Part shown: positions 17,899 to 25,660 of the stretch, one piece after another | Layout of the letters: every line of letters starts with the position of its first letter | How positions within the stretch are numbered: the stretch's first letter is position 1 | NCBI GenBank assembly: GCA_963704505.1 | Contig: OY969912.1 | Span: 2,976,001-3,040,000, forward strand | Origin: VRUE01 sp963704505 | GTDB lineage: Bacteria; Actinomycetota; Thermoleophilia; Solirubrobacterales; 70-9 | Length of the DNA: 64,000 bases | Reading direction: 5' to 3' | Notes under the pieces: generated by a model | What the model was told of the DNA's origin: nothing | The model's database searches: none | The model's input: the letters and a program-made list of their open reading frames with translations, nothing else | Made by a program: the position numbers and the translations under genes

Positions 17899-19160
17899 AG
17901 CAGCCCTTCCCGCTTGACCGCGGCTTCCAGGTTTTCCTTCAGTTCTTCGTAGAGGCCTTCGGTGTCTTCGGGGTCGATCTTGTCCGGCGGGTGGAGGGTG
18001 CGCTGCAGCGCCGAGGTGACGTCCTGGTAGGCGGGCGTCGTCGGCCTCGGCCCCGCCGCTTCGACCTCTTTCTTCACCAACCCGGCAAAGCCCGGATAGG
18101 CCTTCTTGACGACCTTGCCTTCGTAGAGATTTTCGTGCGAGGGCGGCAGGCCGTCGAGTTCGACCGCGGTCAACTCACTTTTTTCGCCCGACAGGCAGGC
18201 GGCCGCTTCGAAGGCCTCCTTCTTGTGCCCTGAGTAGGAGCTGACCGCGAGGTTGAAGCCGCCGAGCGGCGGTTTCGCCGGGTTGTCATTGACCCGAGGG
18301 AACGGCGCCGCCCCCATCTCTTTCGAGATTTCGGGCGCTTCCGCGGCGGCGCTCGCGTAAGCGAAGGTGTAGTTCGTCATGAACGCCGATTCACCGGCCT
18401 CGAAGCCGAGCCGGGCCGTGTCCTCGTTCGAGGTCGAGAGATTCGGCGCCGCCGCCGAGGAGTGAGCGAGTTTGCCGATCACCGCCAGTGCTTCTTCTGT
18501 CGGTTTCTGTTCGAGCTCGACTTCTTCGGGGCCGGAGAGGATTTCGGTGCCGGCGCTGTCGATCAGCGAGTTGACCCAAACCGTGTAGCCCTCGTAGCGT
18601 TCGGCCTGCACCTGGATCGTGCCCGCTTCCTTGAGGCCTTCGGCCTCTTCGATCATCTGATCCCAGGTCGCCGGCGGTTTCTTGACCAGGTCCTTTCGGT
18701 ACCAGAGCAACTGGGTGTTGGTGTTGAACGGCGCCGCGTAGAGCTTTCCCTCGAAGCTGGCCGTTTTGAGAACGCTCTTGAAGACGTTCTTGCTCGCCTC
18801 CTCTTTGAGCCGCCCCTGCCACGGTTCGATCCAGCCGGCGTTGGCAAATTCGCTGGTGAGGATGACGTCGAGGCCGATGATGTCGATCGAGGAGTCCTTG
18901 GCACCGAGCCGGCGGACCAGCTGTTCACGCGACTGACTGGCGTCGTTGGGCAGCAGTTCGGGCTTGATCGTGTAGGCCCCATGGGCTTCCTTGGTGCAGC
19001 GTGCGGCGGTTTCTTCGATCGTGCCGCCGGGCTGGATCGCGACGAAGAAGGCGAGCGTCGGCGGGCCGCCGCCGGAGCCGCCACAGGCGGCGAGTAGCAG
19101 CGTCGCCGCACAGGCAAGAAGGACGGCTGCAAATCCCAGCCTGAGCCGCCGCGATGTCAA
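17895..19160 (-). CDS. Carbohydrate ABC importer, solute-binding lipoprotein
   Basis: A 421-residue lipoprotein: basic lead, hydrophobic core and lipobox LLAAC-GG, so it is tethered outside the membrane. The mature part is a class-I sugar-binding fold (LYAAPFNTNTQLLWYRKDLV is the family's ligand-cleft signature, GGFNLAVSSYSGHKKEAFEAA the later one). Relationship to the LpqY/trehalose group is plausible, but the sugar cannot be read from sequence. TTG at 19160 is chosen because GGATGGAGATGTGAA precedes it; a TTG at 19196 is an alternative. First gene of the importer operon. Confidence 0.9.
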   Translation of the reverse strand: MTSRRLRLGFAAVLLACAATLLLAACGGSGGGPPTLAFFVAIQPGGTIEETAARCTKEAHGAYTIKPELLPNDASQSREQLVRRLGAKDSSIDIIGLDVILTSEFANAGWIEPWQGRLKEEASKNVFKSVLKTASFEGKLYAAPFNTNTQLLWYRKDLVKKPPATWDQMIEEAEGLKEAGTIQVQAERYEGYTVWVNSLIDSAGTEILSGPEEVELEQKPTEEALAVIGKLAHSSAAAPNLSTSNEDTARLGFEAGESAFMTNYTFAYASAAAEAPEISKEMGAAPFPRVNDNPAKPPLGGFNLAVSSYSGHKKEAFEAAACLSGEKSELTAVELDGLPPSHENLYEGKVVKKAYPGFAGLVKKEVEAAGPRPTTPAYQDVTSALQRTLHPPDKIDPEDTEGLYEELKENLEAAVKREGLL

Positions 19161-19271
19161 TTCACATCTCCATCCGTTCCCGGGCCGACCGTCCAAAGTC
19201 AGCCGCTGCAGACTCAGGTTCCCGCCGGGCCCTTTGTCTAAACGGAGAGGTCTTCGAGGGTGCTCTCGGAA

Positions 19272-21424
19272 TTACCCGAGCCCGCGAACCGCGGCATGGT
19301 GGCGGTGCGCGGCCTTGATTCGCACTTCAGTTCGAGCCGAGGCATTGCCGAGGCGGGCGTCATGAGTGACGGTGCCGAGGACACCGAAGTTCACCAGTGG
19401 GCCGGGATAGAGGGCCTTGAGCTGCACCGTCACGGTCGCGCTGTGGCCGGCGTCGATCGTTCCCAGATCGCAGCTGAGCGGCAATGAGGAGGCGCAGCTC
19501 CCCTGGCTGGGGGTCGCCGAGACCAGCTTCACGTTCTCCTGGGGCTGATCCACGACGGTCACATGGTCGGCGGCGCCGTTGCCGTGGTTGGAGACCTCGA
19601 GGCGGTAAGAGATGACGTCGCCGACGATCGCGTTCAGGGTGGAGGGCGTCTTGTGGATCGCGAGGTTCGCCTGCGCCGCGGGCGGCTCCGGCTTGGGCTC
19701 GGGCGGCGGGGTCGGGTCGAAGCGATTGGTGAAGGTGCAGTCCGCCCGTGGGCGCTTCGTCGTCAGCTTGACTTCGATCTTTCCCTGCGAGAAGGGGACC
19801 GCGGTGCCGTTGCATTCGACGTAGTCGAGTGACCATTCGCCACCGTTCGGTGGAGGCGGAAAGTCGATGATCGTGTAGCGGCCGAGCCGCAGATGGTCGG
19901 TCTCGTCGCCGGTCGCCCGCACCGGGTCGCCGGCACTGGTCGTCGTCGCGGTCTGGTGGAACTGCTGGGCATCGTCACTCTGCTGGGTGACGAGAAATCC
20001 GGAGGTGCCGACCGCCCCCTTGGTGATCTTCGAGATCGTGATCTGGCCGCGGGGAATGAACCTGTTGACGAAGGTGCAATCGGTCACCTCCCGTTTGCGG
20101 ACCTCGACCTCGACCGGCTGGCTGGTCGGCAGCTGGTCACCGTCGCACCCGACCGACTCCAGCTTCCAGCGCCCCGCGTCGGTGTCCGGCGGGGTCTCGC
20201 CGATCCGGTAGCCGCCGGCGGCCAGCTTCAGCGGCGAGGGGTCGGCCTCGGCTGCGACGCCCTCGGCCTCGGTGGTGGCGCTCGCGGTGTGCCTCTCGCC
20301 GCCCCCGGCGGCATCGATGTCGAAGCCGAAGTGCCCGACGCCGCCGATCGTCACCTTGCGCAGGACGAGTCCTTCCGGGGGCGGGTCATAGGCGTCCGTG
20401 TACGTGCAGGTGACGAGATCGCCGGCGCCGAGCTCGATGCTCGCCGATCCCTCGGACTGTGATGTCTCGACCGTGCTCGTGTGATCGCGCGACGTGCAGG
20501 TGAGATCGGCGAGGCGCCAGTCGGGCACGCCCAGCTCACGCACCGTCCAGGGGTGGTGCGCGGCGCCGGTGGCCCCGCGGAAGAAGCTTTCCTCGGCGGG
20601 ACGGCCGTTCTTCACCGCAAGGTCGAACCGCCCGCCCGGGTTGTAGGAGATGTTGCCGTCGAATCCGAAAGTTTCATCCACGCCACCGGGCGCTTCGACC
20701 TGCTTGCGGATCACGATCGTGCCGCTGGTCGGCGGCGGCAGCACGTAGTAGGCGAAACAAAAGACGTGGGTGACGCCGGCCGGGTAGGCGACGTACTCCA
20801 CGTTGTCGCCGTTGACGTTGTCGACCGCGCAGCGCAGCGCTCCGAACCCGTACTGGGACCCGGGTAGGGCTCGTTGAGGATCGGGTCGGTCGGGGTGCCG
20901 CCCTGCACCCACAGCGCCCGACGGGCGGCGAGCGCCGCCTGGTCGGAGGTCAACCTGATCGTCGTCGCCCCGTCGATCTGCTTCCCGGTCGGCAGCCCCT
21001 GCCAGTCGAGCAGGTCGGTGTGTTTCTCCGTGACGACCTTGGTGTCGAACGGGTTGCGGACGATCGAGAGCGCTCCCCAGGGCCCGGTCACCGCACGGGT
21101 GATGTAGTTGTCCCCGAGCGTGAAGGTCCAGTCGGGTAGCGGCTCGCATTTCGGCTGAACCCGTTCCTCGGTTTCGGGATCGACCAGTTCTCCCCAGTTG
21201 TAGGGGGTGTCGGGCCCCAGGTCCCGCAGGCTCTCCATGATGTTGTTGCGCGCCAGGTTCGCCGTGATGTCGGTGTAAGCCGGACAGGAACGGGCGGCGA
21301 AGGTGACCAGCAGCCCGTTGTCCGCGGGCCCCCTGGCGGCGCCCGCCGAGGAGCCGGAGCCGGCGAGGAGCGCAAGGCAAAAAACCGCGGTGAGGAGGAG
21401 TCGTCGTGGTAGCGAGATCCGTAC
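19272..21424 (-). pseudogene. Surface protein with SpaA-like repeats and DUF11 domain, frameshifted
   Basis: Reading minus strand: signal peptide LPRRLLLTAVFCLALLAG, then an N-terminal domain (SCPAYTDITANLARNNIM, TIRLTSDQAALAARRALW) in one frame to about 20866. One base is missing in CCCGGGTCCC near 20862; after it the protein continues in the next frame, QYGFGALRCAVDNVNGD, through three SpaA/prealbumin-like beta domains (starting TIVIRKQVE, LVLRKVTIG, ITISKITKG, each ending CTYTDAYD, CTFVNRF, CTFTNRF), a Pro-rich linker PPPEPKPEPPA, and a DUF11 domain. About 717 residues. No ATG, GTG or TTG exists before the signal peptide, and no LPxTG or terminal membrane anchor is present. Confidence 0.8.
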
Positions 21425-21492
21425 TGAAGCTACTCCCGCGCCCGGTCACCCGCAGGCGCCGGGGCAACAAACGTCTAGGCGCCTTGGGCTAC

Positions 21493-22272
21493 TCAGGGGG
21501 CGGGCTGGTGATGCTCGTGGCCGCGCACCGTGCGCCACGAATCGCGGGTTATCTTGAGGATCACCGCCGTGATTGCGAGGCCGAGCAACGGGTCGGCGAT
21601 CTGGACGCCGAGCGCGACGAGCGCCGCGGTCGCGACCACGGCCAGGCTGACGTAGGAGTCGGCACGAGCGTGGTCGGCGTCGGCGATCAATGCCGGGCTG
21701 TCGAGGCGATTCCCGGCCCGCATCCGGATCCGCGCGGCCACCCGGTTGCCCGCGAAGCCGATCGACCCTGCGAGTGCCAGCGCCAGCAGATGGGTCGGGG
21801 TCTGAGGGTGGATCAGCCGCGAGATCGCCTCGACCCCGGCAACGCAGGCGGAGGCGAAGATCGTCGCGACGACGAGCAGCCCGGCCCATCGCTCCGCCCT
21901 GGCGGAGCGCAGCAGAAAGGCGGCGCCGAGCGGGATCGCGGTGCCGGCGTCGCCGAAGTTGTGGATCAGGTCGGCGAGCAGGGCGACGCTGCCGCCGGCC
22001 AGGAAGATTGCGAGCTGGGCCGCCGCGGCGACCGCCAGGACCGCCAGGGAGAGCCCGACCGCCCGCAGGCCCTCGTGTGAGCGCTTGATGCTCTCGTCGA
22101 CCAGTCCGTGCGAGTGGCCATGACGATGTGGGTGCCCTTCACCGTGGCTGTGAGAGCGCGGCGCGGGCGCGTGAACATGAGGGCCGTGGTGGAGGTGGGA
22201 GTGGGTCAGGCCGCCGTCGTGGCGATGCCGGTCGCCGTCGATCAACTCATATGGGAGCGCGTGTCCAGTCAT
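21493..22272 (-). CDS. Cation diffusion facilitator (zinc-type exporter)
   Basis: A 259-residue CDF protein with six membrane spans. The metal-site pairs are HNFGD in span 2 and HARAD in span 5, the usual His/Asp set for Zn2+ with H+ antiport. The N-terminal 60 residues are very His-rich (HRHDGG, HSHLHHGPHVHAP, HSHGEGHPHRHGHSHG), a likely metal-catching tail. The protein stops soon after span 6 at RGHEHHQPAP and lacks the cytoplasmic C-terminal domain of about 80 residues that most CDF dimers use. Start ATG 22272. Divergent from an ArsR gene. Confidence 0.9.
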   Translation of the reverse strand: MTGHALPYELIDGDRHRHDGGLTHSHLHHGPHVHAPAPRSHSHGEGHPHRHGHSHGLVDESIKRSHEGLRAVGLSLAVLAVAAAAQLAIFLAGGSVALLADLIHNFGDAGTAIPLGAAFLLRSARAERWAGLLVVATIFASACVAGVEAISRLIHPQTPTHLLALALAGSIGFAGNRVAARIRMRAGNRLDSPALIADADHARADSYVSLAVVATAALVALGVQIADPLLGLAITAVILKITRDSWRTVRGHEHHQPAP

Positions 22273-22327
22273 CGCCTACCGAGCGTAAACGCCGGCCCTC
22301 CCCGGCCCACCGACCGACGTTGCTACT

Positions 22328-22345
22328 GTTCACCACATGGTTAAC
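22328..22345. promoter_or_regulatory. Possible ArsR self-operator over its own start codon
   Basis: GTTCACC and GGTTAAC form an imperfect inverted repeat (six of seven matched) with a four-base spacer. The start codon of the ArsR gene lies inside it, so bound repressor would block its own operon. Only one such site was seen. Confidence 0.35.
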
Positions 22346-22651
22346 GATTCATTCAAAGCCCTATCGCACCCGATCCGGCGCGGGATCGTCGAACGCCTCG
22401 CCTCCGGGCCGGCGACCGTCGGTGAAGTGACCGGTGACTTCGGCGTCTCCAAGCCGGCGATCTCCAAGCACCTCAAGGTCCTCGAGGAGACCGGCGTCGT
22501 AACCCGGGTGGTCGAAGGGCGGACACACCGGCTCTCGCTCGAGCCCAAGGCGCTCGACGAGGCCGCCGAGTGGATGGATCGCCAGCGCGCCCTCTGGGAG
22601 CGCATGTTCGATGTCGTCGATGGGTATCTGAAAGAAAAGGAGTCGAAATGA
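22337..22651 (+). CDS. ArsR-family repressor (SdpR-like)
   Basis: A 104-residue winged-helix protein: FKALSHPIRRGIVERLA is the typical start, VGEVTGDFGVSKPAISKHLKVL the recognition helix region, and GRTHRLSLEPKALDEAAEW the wing and dimer helix. There is no metal-binding Cys motif, so it is the non-metal subgroup that usually sits before SRPBCC genes, as it does here. It overlaps the next gene by four bases (ATGA), forming a three-gene operon with the DUF899 and SRPBCC genes. Confidence 0.92.
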   Translation: MVNDSFKALSHPIRRGIVERLASGPATVGEVTGDFGVSKPAISKHLKVLEETGVVTRVVEGRTHRLSLEPKALDEAAEWMDRQRALWERMFDVVDGYLKEKESK

Positions 22652-23385
22652 ACCTGCCACCGATCGTCTCAGCGCAGGAATGGGACAACGCTCGCGAAGA
22701 CCTGCTGGTCAAGGAGAAGGAGGTGACCCGCGCTCGCGACGCCCTCGCCGCCGAACGCCGCCGGATGCCGAGGATGGCGGTCGAGAAGGACTACGAGTTC
22801 GAGGGGCCGGACGGGCCGGTGAGCCTTCTCGACCTGTTCGAGGGGCGGCGCCAGCTGATCGTCTACCGCTTCTTCTTCGAGCCGGGGGTCGCCGGATGGC
22901 CCGAGAGCGGCTGCCGGGGCTGTTCGTTCATGGCCGACCAGGTCGCCGACCTGGCCCACCTGAACTCACGCGACACGACCTTCGTGAACGTCTCGCGTGC
23001 CCCGCAGGCCGACATCGAGCGCTGGAAGGCGCGAATGGGCTGGGAGATGCCCTGGTACACGATCACCGACGGCTTCGACGCCGACTTCGGCGTCGACGAA
23101 TGGCACGGGACGAACGCCTTCTACCGCGATGACGAGGACCGGATCTTCCGCACCTATTTCATCGACAAGCGCGGCGACGAGCAGCTCGGAACCGCCTGGG
23201 CCTATCTCGACATCACCGCCCTGGGCCGCCAGGAGAAATGGGAGGACTCGCCGGAGGGCTATCCGCAAACCGATCCCTACGGGTGGTGGAACCTTCACGA
23301 CGAGTACGACGAAGCGACGGTCTTCGAGGCGGCGCTCTCGAGCGCGGCGGAGTCGCAACGCGGCTCGAGGAGCTCGGGCTCGTGA
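22648..23385 (+). CDS. DUF899 thioredoxin-like protein
   Basis: A 245-residue protein of the DUF899 family. It keeps the hallmarks: WDNAREDLLVKEKEVTRARD at the start, ERRRMPRM, a thioredoxin-like strand RRQLIVYRFFF, and the redox-type motif CRGCSF (Cys89, Cys92), then SRAPQADIERWKARMGW and PTDPYGWWNLHDEY-like ending. Presumed cytoplasmic redox protein; substrate unknown. ATG 22648 follows AAAGGAG and overlaps the ArsR stop. The DUF899-SRPBCC-ArsR grouping is recurrent in actinobacteria. Confidence 0.88.
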   Translation: MNLPPIVSAQEWDNAREDLLVKEKEVTRARDALAAERRRMPRMAVEKDYEFEGPDGPVSLLDLFEGRRQLIVYRFFFEPGVAGWPESGCRGCSFMADQVADLAHLNSRDTTFVNVSRAPQADIERWKARMGWEMPWYTITDGFDADFGVDEWHGTNAFYRDDEDRIFRTYFIDKRGDEQLGTAWAYLDITALGRQEKWEDSPEGYPQTDPYGWWNLHDEYDEATVFEAALSSAAESQRGSRSSGS

Positions 23386-23843
23386 TCGCCGAGGGCAAGA
23401 CCCTCCAGATCGAGCGCACCTTCCAGGCCCCCGCCCAGGCGGTCTTCGACGCCTGGACCAGCGAGGAGGTGCTGCGGCGCTGGTTCTACGGCCAGCCCGG
23501 CTGGGAGACACCCGAGGCCGAGGTCGACCTCAGGGTCGGAGGCGCCGTGCGAATCGTCATGCGCAACCCTGGCAACGGAGAGGAGCACGGCGGTGGCGGC
23601 CTCTACACGGAGATCGATCCCCCGACCCGCCTCGCCTTCACCTGGACCTGGGACCGCGACGAGGAGAGCAGGCAGACCTTGATCGAGATCGACTTCGAGG
23701 AGTCGGAAGGCAGCGCCACCACCGTGCGCTTCACGCACAGCGGCCTCCTCGACGAGGAGACGGTCCGCGACCACGAAGGCGGCTGGAGAACCTGCTTCGA
23801 CAACCTCGATCGGACCCTCTCCGCGGCCGCGTCCGGTTCCTAG
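23382..23843 (+). CDS. SRPBCC / AHSA1-like protein
   Basis: A 153-residue helix-grip protein. LQIERTFQAPAQAVFDAWTSEEVLRRWF is the AHSA1/CalC opening, AEVDLRVGGAVRIVMRNP the central strand set, and GGWRTCFDNLDRTL the long C-terminal helix that closes the ligand cavity. These proteins bind hydrophobic ligands; the true ligand is unknown. GTG 23382 overlaps the upstream stop by four bases (GTGA) with GGAG before it, so this is the last coupled gene of the ArsR operon. Confidence 0.9.
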   Translation: MIAEGKTLQIERTFQAPAQAVFDAWTSEEVLRRWFYGQPGWETPEAEVDLRVGGAVRIVMRNPGNGEEHGGGGLYTEIDPPTRLAFTWTWDRDEESRQTLIEIDFEESEGSATTVRFTHSGLLDEETVRDHEGGWRTCFDNLDRTLSAAASGS

Positions 23844-23857
23844 GGACGGAGCGCGCC

Positions 23858-24142
23858 ATGTTGCTCGCTCACATCGCCGGGGTCCCGATCGAGGAGACGG
23901 CGCTCAGCCTCGGGCCGGTGATCGCGGCCGGCGGTGGGATCGCCTCGCTGAGGCTGCGCGAACGCCTGGCACGGCGGCGGCACCGCCGTGCGGCCCCCTG
24001 CGCCGCGTCCGCGGCGGCCGTGGGGGCTCCGGCAGGCGCGGGCCGAGCCGGCGATCGGCGATCTCGGTCGGCTCGGGCTCTTCCTGACCCCGCCCGGCCC
24101 ACCAGACCAGCCAGAGCAGGCCGAGGATCGGGATCTTCATAG
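23858..24142 (+). CDS. Small protein, hydrophobic N-terminus and basic tail
   Basis: A 94-residue frame with ATG 23858 preceded by GGACGGAG. The first 32 residues (LLAHIAGVPIEETALSLGPVIAAGGGIASL) hold a possible membrane helix; the remainder is Arg/Ala/Pro-rich and antisense to the gene at 23904, so it may be partly spurious or extended by an unseen frameshift. It begins 14 bases after the SRPBCC gene. No function known. Confidence 0.4.
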   Translation: MLLAHIAGVPIEETALSLGPVIAAGGGIASLRLRERLARRRHRRAAPCAASAAAVGAPAGAGRAGDRRSRSARALPDPARPTRPARAGRGSGSS

Positions 24143-24176
24143 CCAGGATGAGGAGGACGATCGGCAGCGCTCCCAT
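23904..24176 (-). CDS. Small single-span membrane protein with basic Pro/Arg tail
   Basis: A 90-residue frame. ATG 24176 starts a convincing membrane helix (PIVLLILAMKIPILGLLWLVWW), followed by an acidic stretch GQEEPEPTEIADRR and a Pro/Arg-rich cytoplasmic tail. I have seen similar short proteins in actinobacterial genomes but know no function. It overlaps, tail to tail, almost the whole plus-strand frame at 23858; both could be real because their hydrophobic parts lie at opposite ends. No clear ribosome site. Confidence 0.45.
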   Translation of the reverse strand: MGALPIVLLILAMKIPILGLLWLVWWAGRGQEEPEPTEIADRRLGPRLPEPPRPPRTRRRGPHGGAAAVPGVRAASARRSHRRPRSPARG

Positions 24177-24183
24177 CTGGAGA

Positions 24184-24441
24184 GTGTATGCGGGCGCCCG
24201 CGGCGATGATCCGTTTGCGGGCGCGCCGCGAATTCCTCTTGACACCGACCAAGGGAACCCGTTGGCCCTACGCAATCTTCTCCGAACCGGACGCGCCGCC
24301 TCCGCAGGGATCCCTGCCTGGGCGATGCCGTTCTACTGGGCCTCCGCCGCCTGCATCCTCGTCTTCAGCGGCGCGATCTGGCTGGTCGCGGCATTTTGCA
24401 TGTCGATGCGCCCGCTCTACACGGGCCGCCGACGCCCTTAG
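24184..24441 (+). CDS. Small membrane protein
   Basis: An 85-residue frame from GTG 24184 with one clear span near its end (FYWASAACILVFSGAIWLVAAF) and a short basic tail RPLYTGRRRP. The N-terminal half is not distinctive; an ATG at 24325 would give a 38-residue version with only the span. No ribosome site favours either. No family recognised. Confidence 0.35.
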   Translation: MYAGARGDDPFAGAPRIPLDTDQGNPLALRNLLRTGRAASAGIPAWAMPFYWASAACILVFSGAIWLVAAFCMSMRPLYTGRRRP

Positions 24442-24475
24442 GCCTCTCCCGCCTTCTTTTCCGCCGGGGCGTATG

Positions 24476-24489
24476 CGAACGTACGTTCC
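24476..24489. promoter_or_regulatory. LexA (SOS) box
   Basis: CGAACGTACGTTCC matches every position of the Gram-positive LexA box CGAAC-RNRY-GTTYC, with a perfect 12-base palindrome GAACGTACGTTC at its core. It lies 27 bases upstream of the DUF1508 gene's start codon, a normal place for a repressor. Confidence 0.7.
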
Positions 24490-24516
24490 CAAGAAAGAGA
24501 CGACAAGGAGGCGGCC

Positions 24517-24879
24517 ATGAATCGCTTCGAGGCATTTCGAGATATGGACGACAAGTGGCGCTGGCGGCTGATCGGCGCCGGCGATCGGGTGATAGCGAGC
24601 TCGCCCGTGACTTTCGCTTCGCGCGCCGACGCTGTGAAGGTCGCGGCGATGGTCAAGGGCGAGGCGGCCGAGGCTCCGGTATCGGAGATCGCCGGGATCG
24701 GGCCGAAGGAAGTCATCGCCGAACTGATCCGGCGCGAGGAAGCGCGGCGGCTCGATGTCGTTGTCGAGGTCGGCGAGGAGCGCCGCCCCGAGCGGCGACG
24801 GTCGACCGGTGGGCGACGCACGCGGATCAGCGCCGGGCCGCGGCGACTCCGCGCGGTCGGCTCGCGGCGCCCGGCCTAG
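24517..24879 (+). CDS. DUF1508 (YegP-like) protein with basic tail
   Basis: A 120-residue protein. Residues 1-50 are one DUF1508 unit (KWRWRLIGAGDRVIASSPVTF, then a helix RADAVKVAAMVKG); E. coli YegP has two such units. Residues 50-85 look helical (IGPKEVIAELIRREEARRL) and the last 30 are strongly basic (ERRRSTGGRRTRIS), suggesting contact with nucleic acid. ATG 24517 follows AAGGAGG. A consensus SOS box lies just upstream, so the gene is probably induced by DNA damage; its role is unknown. Confidence 0.8.
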   Translation: MNRFEAFRDMDDKWRWRLIGAGDRVIASSPVTFASRADAVKVAAMVKGEAAEAPVSEIAGIGPKEVIAELIRREEARRLDVVVEVGEERRPERRRSTGGRRTRISAGPRRLRAVGSRRPA

Positions 24880-24916
24880 CGGTCGGGGGCGAGCCGGGCG
24901 CTGTACGGTCGGGCCC

Positions 24917-25603
24917 GTGACCACGTTTCTGCTGATCCCGGGAGCCGGCGCCGACTCGCGCGTCTACGCGGCGACGATCGAGGCGTTGGAGGACCTTGGA
25001 CATCGTGGAATCGCTCCCGAGCTGCCGCTGACCGACCAGGCGGCGGGGCCGAGCGACCACGCCGCGGCCGCGGTCGACGCGACCCCCCGGGAGGACGGGG
25101 TCGTCGTCGTCGCGCAGTCGCTCGGCGCCTTCGCCGGGCCGATCGCCGCCGAGCGGCTCGGGGCGGCGGCGCTGATCCTGATCGCGCCGATGATCCCTGC
25201 GCCCGGGGAGACCGCCGGCGAGTGGTGGCAGGACACCGGGCACGAAGAGGCGATCGCCGATCTGCGGAGCCGCTACGGGCCGATGAGCGAGTGGGAGCCG
25301 GAGGCGATCGAGCACGTCTTCCTCCACGACGTCGATCCCGAGGTCGCCCGCGAGAGCGAGCGCTTCCAGGGACCGCCAGGCATCGGAATGTTCACCGAGC
25401 CGTCGCCGCTCACGGCCTGGCCTGAGGTGGAGACGCGGGTGATCGCGCCGACCGACGACAGGCTCTTCCCGCTCGAGTTCCAGCGCCGGGTGACCCGCGA
25501 GCGACTCGGGCTCGAGGTCGAGGAGATCGACGGCGGTCACCTGCCGATGCTCTCCCGACCGCGAGCACTGGCCGAGAGCCTCGTCGCTCCTTCGAGGCCC
25601 TAG
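24917..25603 (+). CDS. Alpha/beta hydrolase
   Basis: A 228-residue soluble hydrolase with the opening LIPGAGADSRVY (oxyanion hole), nucleophile Ser68 in AQSLGAF, an acid in APTDDRLFPLEF and catalytic His in GGHLPML. The short lid and compact size resemble the EstC/RsbQ-like actinobacterial esterases. Substrate unknown. GTG 24917; sequence upstream in frame belongs to the intergenic region. Same direction as the DUF1508 gene, 37 bases apart, and followed by the flippase-like gene. Confidence 0.88.
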   Translation: MTTFLLIPGAGADSRVYAATIEALEDLGHRGIAPELPLTDQAAGPSDHAAAAVDATPREDGVVVVAQSLGAFAGPIAAERLGAAALILIAPMIPAPGETAGEWWQDTGHEEAIADLRSRYGPMSEWEPEAIEHVFLHDVDPEVARESERFQGPPGIGMFTEPSPLTAWPEVETRVIAPTDDRLFPLEFQRRVTRERLGLEVEEIDGGHLPMLSRPRALAESLVAPSRP

Positions 25604-25660
25604 CGGTCCTTCCCGGCACCCCGGACGGGGCCGACGGGTCCGATCGGAGATCATCGAGCG

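Noticed and set aside
20867..21470. The first 200 codons of an uninterrupted minus-strand reading of the surface-protein region
   Set aside because: They are out of frame with the true signal peptide and N-terminal domain, which run in the neighbouring frame until the frameshift near 20862.
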